From Acanthaster planci (Eukaryota > Echinodermata > Asteroidea > Valvatida > Acanthasteridae): 64,000 nt of DNA. The translations under genes were made by a program, and so were the position numbers. Location: positions 1,258,138 to 1,322,137 of the forward strand of contig NW_019091368.1 in the NCBI RefSeq assembly GCF_001949145.1, given 5' to 3'. Under the pieces are notes generated by a model. It did not search any database. It saw only the letters and a list, made by a program, of their open reading frames with translations, and was not told the DNA's origin. Numbering within the stretch: position 1 is the first letter of the stretch; each line of letters starts with the position of its first letter. Of this stretch, positions 12,201 through 24,200 are shown in pieces.

Positions 12201-15200
12201 CGAATACAAAGATTACTGCATTCTTCAGGGAAAAAAATGGAGTGGATTTTAACATATTTACAGACCGTATAGAAGTTCCATGTCGGATTGTATATGATAG
12301 CATCCGCGCTGGTACACGCCCAAGACGGCATCAGCCACCATGCCGCCACATCTACCGATCCACTGGAACATGGTCCGTCCCCTCTGCTTGAAATCCACCC
12401 ATCCTGATGACATGTGTACCTGCTCCATGCTGTGGGCTCTGTCTCTCTGAGTTCGTCCTTGTGTGTGGACCTAGCATAAGATATCTGACTGGCTTTTCTC
12501 TGACAACAAGGGCTTCCTAGTGCCGAGATAAACTGTGACTCGTGAGTCTGCTGCTATGCCTTTTGATTTCCCGCACTCGGCAAACTGGAAGCTTGGTGGT
12601 TTGGAACGATCCATTTTCGTACAAGGGATATATGAAACGCAATGGATTTTTTTATAAGCAGTATTCGGGGTGAAAGGTGAGTGGATTCAGAGTCGTGTGA
12701 TCACAGAGATCTTAATTCAATTATGAAAGGGGGTGAGGAAGTGGAGAGGGGTACCACGGGGGGACGGGGGAAGAATATGCTTACTGAGAACAATGAAGCA
12801 GAAAGTGAGCCAGGTTTAGCCTGGTTAGGGCAAAAGCAGGTTAGTCACATGGTGGAGTGAGCAAGGTACAGACTGAAGGAAGTACCCTGGATGGGAAGGT
12901 AAAGTCAATCTGTCACTCAACAACAGAAAAATGTCCATGACACTGCACCTATCGGAAGGAGGATGGGCGGGAAACAGGGCACTGTGGTCATCATCTGAGG
13001 ATGCACAATTAAGAGGGGAAGACTATCAGCGCTGAATGTGTAATTCATTCAGACTGCAGCTGCAGGGTTGCACATACACAATGGGTGCTCCTTTGACAAA
13101 CGGGGGTCGGTAATAACACACAAGCACCTCAACCTTAAGGACATTCAAACGTGTGGTACCACCTCATCGATGGCATCTTATCTCAGTTGCTAGATTGGTC
13201 AGCACCAGTCTACCAGTCCCATGACCGCGTGGATTCTTCACTCTCACAGCAACGGAGCTATCCTCCGGTCAGAGCAAGTTTAAGTCAAACTGAACACTGA
13301 TTGCTTGTTGCAGGACAACGTCAGAAAGCATCAGGAATTTCCTGATCACATTTCCTCTGAGCAACGGGCATTACTGAACAGGCATTAGATACAGGAAGCC
13401 AGCCATGATGTAATCTGGTATATTTAATTTCTCAGGGAGGCTAATAAGGTCCCACAATGTCAGGCTTGAGCACTATTTTCACTCATTCACTTTCTGGATA
13501 TAAATGCATCAGAAGGAGCACAGACAGGTCTTCAGTTTAAGAAATCAAACAATTCAAAATCCTGGCAAATGTGGACAGTCTGTGGACAAACAGAGGGAAA
13601 TCCCATGCACTGTTACAAAGGAAGCTTTTTAATTGTGATAAATGGGTCACGGTAATCTGTCCAGTATTATCTTCTTCACATGCATGTAGAACAGCCCTTT
13701 TCCCTAGCATTCCATCCCCTCTTAATCTTTGTCCAGAATAGAGTTTCACAATGTCAAACAGAAATAGACTGAAGAAGAAACCAACCAAGAAAGACAGACC
13801 GAAATCAAACTGAGGTATGACAACATGGATTACATAATTATACCAACAGCCCGCCATGGGCCACCAAATGACTCCAAATATACCTAACAAGGAAACCAGC
13901 CAATTAAATGCATGTTTCCTCCATTAATTGGCATCCTTCTTGCACTATCACTGCCCCCCATGCTCATGTGCGTGGCAACCGGGTAACGTGAACTATGGGA
14001 ACTAATGACCGGACACAAACATTGAACTTTGGCCTTTGAACGTAGTTTGTATAAAAAGCTAACACTTCCTGGACTGAAATAGGAAAAAAAGTCCTAGCTC
14101 ATCGAACTTATCATGTGACAAGGACCTTTTTAAACTCACAGACAGTAAAGGGCAATGACATTTGTTTGAAAAGTTTCAAAAATAGTTGGTGCCTAATTAT
14201 GTCATGACTGGTCATCTGACCTTAGCGTGCCCAACGTTATCAGTTTTTCATGCTATCATGCTTCAAAAACCATTTATGAGAAGGAAATGAGCACTTAGAC
14301 AGGAAGAAGCTGAGCATATCTGTCAAGTTTACAGGGAAAGGGACTTGTAGGGGCTTAAAATAGTTTTGAGCTTGTTACTCAAATTTCTTTCAGTGAATTA
14401 AAAGCTTTTGGGTCTGTCAGCTGTGTTGCAATCAAACCTTTTTCTGGTTCCTATTAGCAAACTAATATGCAATATGGTGAACAGAATATTTGGGTCTTTT
14501 TGACTGTACAGGTTGAAAGGTGAGTATTTTGACAAAATATAAATGTCTACCATGTCAAGTATATCTCCAGAACTTGGAAAAAAAGGTCGGAATTCCAACA
14601 GTGTTGTACCATCATTGGGCGCTGATCAAAATTAGTAAAGATTGTGATTATGGCAGAGTGACAGTCTACAATGGGCAGTCCCAAGAAACGTAAACAGTGA
14701 GGAGTCACAAAGGAAAGATGTGACCATGGAGTGCCAGCAACAGAAGTCCAAAAAATGAGGACAAATGGCTCAAAAAAGTGTTGAAGAATAAAGTACTCTT
14801 ATCGTGGACTGGGTATGGGTAAAAATGATGGGTACGTTGAGGGAATAAGACACTCAAAAAGAGCCTGGGAGCTTTTCTAGAGGAAACAGCAGCACACTTT
14901 CTTTTGTGTATTTTAACCACTTTCTGCCGGGACTCCGGAATCGGAGACGTATGGTTTATATGCAAGGCCCGGGTCTCCGAACTCGGACGAAGGAAACAGG
15001 GCCCTATAACAAAAGACCGTACTCCAAACAAAAGACCAGGCTGCTGGGCATTACCGACATTTTTCACTCTCAAAAGTGGTGATAATCCAGCCTTGTTTTG
15101 ATACCGTATACCAGGGTTTGGGGCATTGAGAGTGAGCGGATTACCACTGGGGACAAAAGCGCTCCACCACCGCAGCGTTCAGCCACACAGCACCGCTGCA

Positions 15201-18200
15201 CGCTAATCTGGCCCCTATTGAAAAGAGGTCAGCAGTGCACTGAGCCAGGTTCGTGTACAAAAGAAAGTTAGATAACACCGCACAATCTGGGCTCTGTTTA
15301 AAAGGCTGCAGGCCTGGCTGATATACTCGGGCGTCAATGAAGGTCATTTGTCAACTTAGAGTAGTGCCTAAAGATTACTTTGTGCAGCTATAAACGACAG
15401 TTAAATGAAATGATGAATATTTGAAGGATTTTAAAAATGGAAAAAATGATAGTCATGCCGGCCCAGCGTCATCAACATTGAAAAATGCCCCGGCATGAAG
15501 TGGTTAATATTCAGAACCAACCTGTGTCTTGGAAGGCATTGGCTGTCTCCACAAGGTTATGCCAGTCTAAATGGGCGGCAGAATCGGGTAGCGGAAAGAG
15601 GGATGGGTTGGAGGTCCCTCGATTATTGTTGGCATTCAAATCATCACTGCTTTTTCTTGCCTCTGTTGAGGGAAGGAAGAATGTTTCTCCTTTTAAATCT
15701 TCAATATTTTGATATGAAGACTTCAAACCTTTAGTTGAAGTAATCTAGATCATCAAACAGGATATTCATGTCTTGGAACAATATACTATAACTACCACAA
15801 TCCAATGTTTTAAATAGGAACAGTTATGACACAATCTTCACAGCACATCACAGCCCCAAATAGCTCTGAGAATGAAAACACAGATGACCTCATTATGTCT
15901 TGGGTCCACGAATGCTACCTCCCTGGATAATTGGTTCCATTCAGTGGGGGGGGGGGGAAGTTATCCCAGGGCTGTACGTCCAAGTTTGTTTATGTGGAAC
16001 ACATGTGACTACAACACAGCCTGGGGGCAGGCTGTCAGAAATGCTCCGCTGTCATGAGCGGTTTCTTTGAAACCCAAAGGACCACTCGACCATTTGGATA
16101 TAGGCTACTTACGGTCTTGGTTGTGACATCAATCCACTGTGACATTAGAACATGACATGAACAACTGAAAGTCTACAAATTGGAAAGGTTGCAGTTTGAA
16201 GCCAGGTCTGACTGCTGACATGTTGGGGGAACAACTTCAAACACACCAAGTCTACACACAATTTTAACATGTGTTTCTCAGCCTAGAATGAGAGAGACGG
16301 CCACAGGTGAAGCAAAAGATTGAGATTCTACAAGGGACATGGGAGGACGATCTCATGGTTATTCTTCTGCAGACGGTTCTAAGGCGAAAACTTAATGGCC
16401 CTTTTGAAAGCATCAGTTCAACATCAGTATCGTGGTACGTGGATGTCCAAGTGCTTGTGAGTATTGCCCTTGACTTCCATTTAATTTTTCCCCACCTTTG
16501 AGAAAGTTTCTGTTGGGATTGAAACATCGGGCCCTATGCCCTTTTGGATTTTGACTTCTTCACAACATGTTTTTGGGCTTAATGCATGCAGAACAAGATG
16601 CTGTCATGACTACAAATGATACTGAACCACTCATTTGCAGAAAAAACAGTGAGGGATTTAATGACCTCAATGTGCAAATTAAACAAAACGGTGACCACTA
16701 GTGGTAAAGAAGGCACTGTAAACATCTTAGCACAAAGACACACTGCAAAGATTCTTACAAACAGACCTATTTTGCTGAAAATGCGCATATTCCAAGTGAT
16801 CATGTTGACCACTTGTCTGGTTTGGGTGTAGGCCTAGTCCGAGTAAGTCGGACTAGATTGCGTCAACGCTTCTTCATGCATAAAATAATCACACGAGAAA
16901 TCCATTATCGAGGTTGAAGAGTGAAATGGCCCTATTCCCACTTGATTTGATCAAGTTTTCAAAACTTGAAATCTTCAAATGCACGCTGCATGTCCAAACT
17001 TTTGGAATTTCCTGGCATGGGTTTTGTCGCCTGCTCGCTGGCCGGCCATAAAATGTCTCCATCCTTGTTTATTTCCGAACATTTTTATCTTGAGAATTGG
17101 TCTTGTCAAAGATTGCATCCAAATTGGACCCTCTTTCGACAATTCATAGACAGACATGTTGATGAGTCTATGTCCAAAGACTGTTTGAAATCTCGGGAAA
17201 AAGCGATACACATGGAACATGTAAAAGTCATGAAATAATGTGCGACACAATTTCTTCGCCCCGTGCCAGTTACCACAAAGCCCTCTTAGGCTATTGGCGA
17301 GAACGGAAAATTTACTAACCTTATTTCAAGCCGCATATTTACGGTGGCCGTGAAATGTGCACTACATAAAATAACGGGAGACTGTTTGCCACTACTTCCA
17401 CTGACACACAAGTGGCTTTAAAGAGTCCCACTAATGCACCATGAATATTGATGGGTGGTTGAAGGATGCTGTTTTCACACGAGGTTTGTACACATGCACA
17501 TATCCTTACACAGCTATACTTATGGGGTATTTCCTTTGTTCTCGTGTACAAAACTCCCACACTACACGCAAAAAAATTCAAATCACTCCAATTTAAACCA
17601 AATTCACTTTCCTGGGTTGAAATTTCGACCGTATGTCCCTTATATAAAACACTTCAATTGGCGACAGATTTTTACCCGTCAAAAATTTCCCCTTTTTGAG
17701 TTATGTCCAAATATCAGTTTCGTGAAAAGGTAAAAACTTGGCCTTGTGGGGTACTTCCCATTGTTCCCGTATCCCACAAGGCCCAATGTATAAGCGCATG
17801 CATACCCTGTACGTGTATGCACAATGCATACTCGCAACCATTAAACTACAATTTTTTTTTCAGGCGTGTTACAATTGTCAAAACCCGTATTTAATGGGGG
17901 ACAAAACATACGAACGTATTTTCAAGAATTTCCTGCAGGAAATATGGCTGAATCGTACTACTTGGCAGGTCTGTACAAACACACCACTATTTAAACCAAA
18001 CTACTTCAAAGTCAGTTCATACATAAAGGCCAATCATGTACTATGCAAATGGCACTGCCAAAATTTCAGTCACTGTGCAACGGGAAATGTTCCAACTTAA
18101 GCACTTGTTTGTTGTGAGCACTGAAGATAAACAATCCTACAACACCGATTGGTTCGTCCGTTGAAATTTTTCATTTGTGCCAGACTCAAGGAATGTGATT

Positions 18201-21200
18201 TTTTAAGGGGTAGAGCTCTTTACATTTTACAAACCTACACACTACATGCTATTAATGTCCAGAGCCAGGCAGCCCTTGCTAGACTGGTGAAGCGCCCTCT
18301 ACAATTTGAAATGAGTTTGAATAAGTCCCCACTAGGTACCGGTAGCCAGTGGTTAACTTGTGATGTACTCTGTGTGCCTGTATACTGATATCAACCCTCC
18401 TATGGTTTAACAGTACAACCATGCAACAATTCCGACAGTCACTCTTTTGCACATTGTCCGTATGAACACAATAGGACCACAGATATGCACAGCTTCGGTG
18501 TGTACACAGTCAGTTGCCAGCACAGAATGACACAGACTCTTTTGTGCCGCCTCCGTCACTGCAGTTGGTTTACTGTGCAATTTATGCACATGAAGACAGT
18601 GGGGCACAGTTGTTGGATAGTACAGTCTGTAATATAATAATCCATATGATTGACAGCGCAGTGCACAACATGAAACAGCTGTGCTTCTTTGTGCTGCTCA
18701 CCGACTGACCCAAAGAGTGACTTCAGCATGAAAGGAGGGTGAAAATGCAACAGAAATCTGGGCTATCTTCCAAATTTTGGTACAGCTTCCAGCTCTGCTT
18801 TCATTTCAGCTCCAGAAACATTTGCGATCATTTAATGTCTGAAGGAAATGAACAGACTCCACACTTTTGCCTGACATCAGACACGGCGTTGTACTAGTAA
18901 CTGATGCAGAGAAGACGAGCTCTCAACTCAGGAGATCATCTTTGTGAAACTCAATGCCTGAATGCAAAGTCTGCGAAAAAGTAGAGGTTGGGAAGCTGCC
19001 AAGTTGAACTCTCCTGGCTCCCAGCTGTGCACTGTGATATGCAAAGCTACTGGCAACCAGTGATGCAACCCACTCCAACAGACAGTTTGAAATATCAGCC
19101 CGGACAAGTTAACCCTGTGTGAACTACAGCGAGTAAGCATTTGTAAGTACAACTACTGCTAACCACAGTTCTTGAGTGAACTCACTCTGTTAACCACAGT
19201 TCTTGAGTGAACTCACTCTGCTAACCACAGTTCTTGAGTGAACTCACTCTGCTAACCACAGTTCTTGAGTGAACTCACTCTGTTAACCACAGTTCTTGAG
19301 TGAACTCACTCTGTTAACCACAGTTCTTGAGTGAACTCACTCTTGGTTGCATGACAGGATGTCAACTACGCTTTGCATGCATTGTCTAGCACACGTCAAA
19401 CAACAAGTGCATTTTCTTGTCAAAGATTCTGAGCAAACTGTCAAAGTGAACACTCTAAGGCATCAAGGCAAAGCACACACACGCACACTTGTCAAAACCT
19501 ACTTGTCTTGGTTTTGTTAGCAGTCCTTATCGGTTGCACTGCGGCAAATCGGACAACTTGACAAAGACAAGGAAAGGCATGCAGACCTTTGTTAATTTGA
19601 GTAAAAATCTAGAGGGAAATATATTTTAATCTGGGAAGGGTTACAAATGAAAGTGTGTCAATTTAACACTTCTGAGCACAGACCATCAGCGCTACAGTTG
19701 AGACCATCACAAGACCAGACGCAAGAGACAGTTCAATTGAATACACTGAGACTTTAATTCAGACTGGGGGTCTGGTGATGGTCTCGTGGGGTCTTGTAAA
19801 AGTCTTTAATAAGGGTCTCAACTACAACACAGGCGAACAGTTAATTAAACCAAAGCATCATGTTGATAAGTTCACACAACTGCAATTAGGTCTGTACATG
19901 ACCAGGAGGTGACGTCTAAATTTATGCCAAAATGAAAAGGGCTACGGAAGGCACATCACAAGCAAGGGTAATGCGAGCTTGTAGATTGTTTCGTCATGCA
20001 ATTTTTCAATTACCTTTGTACTGCTGATTATCAGGCACTGGAGTACTCTCTAGCTGTGGAGACTTGGCACTTGTGAACAGGACATCGTTGGAGAGGTCCA
20101 TGTCGTACTGGTCATGGCGGCCTGGACGGTTGTAAGGCCCACCTCCAGCCGCGATGCTCTCGTCTGAGTAGGTGCGATGCAGGAGGCCCAGCCGGTTGGT
20201 CTGAGCATGCTCACGGGGTAGAGCGGCCTGGAAGGGAAGATGGTGATTTAAAGACGCTTGATTCAAGCCAACTTGATGATTAATTTATCCGAACATAATG
20301 ATTTCCTGCATGCAGGATGCTTGCAGTCAGGGGAGGTTTCTCGTGGGATGTCAACATCCTCTCATAAGTTTGAGCCTTCACTTTTGAATCATGCGGACTC
20401 TGCAGATGTTGCTCCTAAAGACTTGTTCGTGACAGCTATTAGTAAGGAACATTTATGTGGGTTGATGGTTTGACGTATGCACAACCAATTGTCAATTCCA
20501 TTTGTACACAGCAATATTCATGTATCTCTGATTAACAGACACATGAGTGAATGATTCAATAAGCATGACCTATTTTCAACTCTATGTGCACAAAAGCCAT
20601 ACTCTGACTGAACATTTTCAGTATCACATCCCCGATGTCACTTGACAACAGGTACATGAATGTTCTGGGTTCTTCCTTCTAAGGACACAGGTGTAATGAG
20701 CCAGTTTGGTATTCCAACTGCACATGCTCGAACTGAAGCATATCCAAGGTCATCCTGGAACTAGAGCACGTGTGCGCGATTGTCTGCCCTATCAGCGTGG
20801 CCGTTGCCACCTCATGCGCACGATTTGTTCCCGAACAACCTTGTCTGTTGGCAAAACCAAACTGGCTTATTGAGTCCATTATAGGTCCCTTCACAAGTTC
20901 ATTCTCAAGTATTGACGAGCAATAACAAAGGCATGCTTTTGTTACAGTTCAGCAGAACAGCAGAGACTGGACGACTTGCGATGGACTTTGATGGACCAAA
21001 CTACAGCACTGCTCTGCAGCGACCAACATGTTCAACCTTTCAAAACAGCCTTACCAATAGTTGTTATGGCTCACAGCCAATACGAGGTGGTAGAGTAGAA
21101 GAAAATCTGTTTCCAAAAAAAAATCTTAGCAGACATGTTCACCACAGTTAGTCTCTCACCACAGTTTGGCTACATCATCCATGTTGCAGGTGAGTCAGTC

Positions 21201-24200
21201 CCTCACGGAGAATTCAAAGTCAGAGTGCTTACAGCAAATCCATGAACAATGTCAGTTTATTAACTCTGTTACCACACATCTTGTTTAGGTTCGGTAGGTT
21301 TGCCATTCAATTCTCGTTTTCATGCATTTTAGCAAATGCAGGTCAGTTCCAGCAAGCACAGGATTATCAACTAATTAGATGATCTTTGAAAACCCATCTC
21401 AATAACAGAACTATCTTAATTCCATCAAATTCACCAAGCTCCAATAAATAATGTATTTACTCTATAAGCAGTTAGCCATCTAAGACTAATACATCATTTC
21501 TTTTCTTTCCACTAAATTGAAACTATCTTTCCATCAAATTTAGCTACCTCAGCCTCATTAAATTCATAAAGTTCCAAGTGCGATCCTGTATATATTTCTT
21601 CAGTCCCTCAGGGGATTTGTTGACAACTGATGAGCTCATGTCTGTCTGAACCCTAACCCGATTAGATTCTTCCAAATCCACCTGGAGATTTCAAAAGATA
21701 CCGCAGGACCGGCTACAATTACTTAAGTTAGTGTTTGATGCCATTTAAAAAGTTAAGTGCATAAAAAGTGGAGGATTTGTTGACAATTTTTGGAGCTCCA
21801 AGCAAGAATGAAACTTCTTTATGAAGAAGTGCCAAAAGAGCACAGAGGTCGGAGGCTGGTGGGGACCAGAGCTCATGGTGTGCATGCGACGACTGCAAAT
21901 TCTAAGAGACAGTGGCTGTGCAGGCTCAGCCCAGCCTGTGCAAAATTCCCCCCCCCCAACCTGTTCGCGCAGGCATTGTGTCCACTCTTAACGAATGCCT
22001 TTGCTCTGCCCAGATATCATTTCTTGTTCGCACTAGGAGTTTTGTAAGAAGTCAGAGTTAATGCAAAACGAGCCGACCACGAGGGTAAAACACGCTGTAC
22101 TGCTCCAGCAGAGCTCAACAATAGAATTAAATCAGCATGCAGAGGGGAAAGAGCTATCCAGCCCACTGGAAGTCAGTCAAATAGGTCAGTAGCCCCAGCC
22201 AACAAGCAGCCGCTAATCACCACAAACCCAGCCAAAAAAAAAAATGAAACATTTGTCTATATTTACCCAGACGACTGGGAAACCCATGAAGGAGTTCCGA
22301 AATCGAGTCAGGGACCGGCCTGGCAGGGGGACCAGCGAGCCAAAGATGACAGGGACAGTGTGGGAGAAGATGGGCTTAGGAGGCGGCGGAGGGAGTAGCT
22401 GAAAGGAGGATGGAGAAGGAGGAGAAGAAGAAACAGGGAGGCAGGAGTCGAGACTGCCGAGAGATGTTGCTGCCGTTGCTGAAATAGGTAACGATGGTGG
22501 TTGCTTTGAGGGTGACATGACAAGGCTATTCACCTGGTGAGCTCCTCCACCTGACAATGTGGTTACGGACGGCGACAGGGCATCCGTGTTGAGGGACTCC
22601 GGAGCGATGAGCTTGCGCAGGTTCTCCTGGAGCTCGTTGTTCGCTGGGAGGGACTTGGATCCCGACTGGCCCTGTCGGAGACGAGTGTTCAATGAGTCGT
22701 TGGAACTCCGTACCTCTGTTGTCCTCCTGGAGAACAAATTAAACAAGATCTTACAAAATGAGTATTAAAACCATTTTTTGGGGGGGGGGATTTGTATTTA
22801 ATGTGCCCTTGAAAAACCACTCTTGGATTTTTGTTTTGATGCATCACTCACTTTGCCATCCTGCTAAAAATGGACCTTATGTGGGTGACAGATTATGGTC
22901 CCTGATGATGTACAAGATTTGTTTAAAGGCCCTTCACTCAAAAGTGGCTTTGGTGACATCACACTCACTTTGTGACGGAAAACAAATCACGTCAACAGTG
23001 CATAAGCAGGAACCGATGAGCAAAAGGCTTAGGAACCAGTTCAAAAATGAACAAACCCCAAAAAGATTACTATAAAATGTATAAAACCTTAAATCTAAAG
23101 ATGTCACAGAAGTACACTTTAACTGATTGTGAAATGAAAAACATTGTATGAGAAAATCTGGCAGCTCAGAGATAACATGTATATGTTTCTCCAACAGTTT
23201 CTTCAGTTAAGGTGTAAACATCTGTCAGTGAAGAGAATTTTTCATGATTAATTGAAGTAAAGGGGGACAGTAAACATTATCTATGAACTATTTTTCAAAT
23301 TTGGACAACTCTAATGACTTTTTTTGAACTAGTGATTCATTCTCCAGCATTCAGTTTTGGTGGGTTAATAATGCCTACCTGCGTGAGATCCTGGGGCTGC
23401 TGGTCTCACTGATACTGCTGCTAGAGGACGCAGAGGGACCTGCCCTCCTGTGCCCGCTGGATACGTAATCTGCTCTACCCTGGACCGGGTTCCCGTGCAC
23501 AGTGGTCCGACGGCTCAGCTCTGGGCTGTGAGCGGCTACGGGGCCGCGGGGAAAGGTCCCGGCCCCGGTGTGGGCTCGTGGGCCCAGCTCAGCCCCCCGG
23601 TATTCCCCACCACCTCGCTGGCTGGAACCACTGGAATGGGTGGAGTGGGAGTGCAGCGACACATCGCTCAGGTTGGAGTTGCTGGGAGCCGGCAAGACCA
23701 CGTTGCTGGAGATTGGCGCTGGGCGACCCCCGGTTCTCTGCTGCTGCAGCTGTGGCTCTGCATCCGACGACATCCTGTCTGGGTACAGGTGCTCAGTGGG
23801 GCTGTACCTCTCGGGCTTGCCGTACGCATCGGAGTCGCGGTACTCCCCGGGGAATACATGGTGGGATGATATTCCCGCTGTGGTTGATGTGCTGTAGCTG
23901 GGCTCGGCAATGTTGTCACGTGACCTGGACAGTCGGCTGTCATGGTAACCGTTCATGTCATCATGGGTGTCATACCACTTTTCATCACTATTGTTCGACG
24001 ACAGGGTGTCTCCACTGCGTGAGTGCTTGACAGAAGCCTTGCGGGGATAATGCAAAGTTGGAAAACAAGTTAAAAAAATTACAACCTTTTAAACTAGCAG
24101 ACTGAGCCAAAACAGAACAGAGTTTTTCTAGCTTCTAAAACCTCCACAAAGTCCAGCAGAAGTGGATCCTCTGGACCAATTCCACACTAACACCCCAACA

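Larger units (their letters stand above)
2136..15521 (-). other. SIPA1L: SIPA1L intron 21 (13.4 kb)
   Basis: The longest intron. Holds a hAT-like element, foldback repeats, a 15-base tandem array, SINE-like pieces and two TTAA elements. A stretch at about 6040-6100 (CTTGCCCAAGGTCAC) and another near 6350-6390 resemble SINE cores. The remainder shows no gene. Confidence 0.9.
15663..20013 (-). other. SIPA1L: SIPA1L intron 20
   Basis: Contains the small hairpin at 16834, the 31-base array at 19160 and the foldback at 19693. A G run lies near 15950. No coding sequence supported. Confidence 0.9.

Noticed and set aside
13537-13890. Open frame with hydrophobic stretches (117 codons)
   Set aside because: Hydrophobicity is what AT-rich intron sequence often gives; no family match or initiation context.
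15945-15960. Long G run, and similar G or C runs near 5125, 21950, 34128, 43019 and 44153
   Set aside because: Simple homopolymers with no surrounding structure.
19160-19343. CRISPR-like regular repeats
   Set aside because: The units abut with no unique spacers and the genome is eukaryotic; it is a minisatellite.
23450-24030. Three long plus-strand open frames
   Set aside because: They are shadows of GC-rich serine-codon exon 18 on the minus strand.
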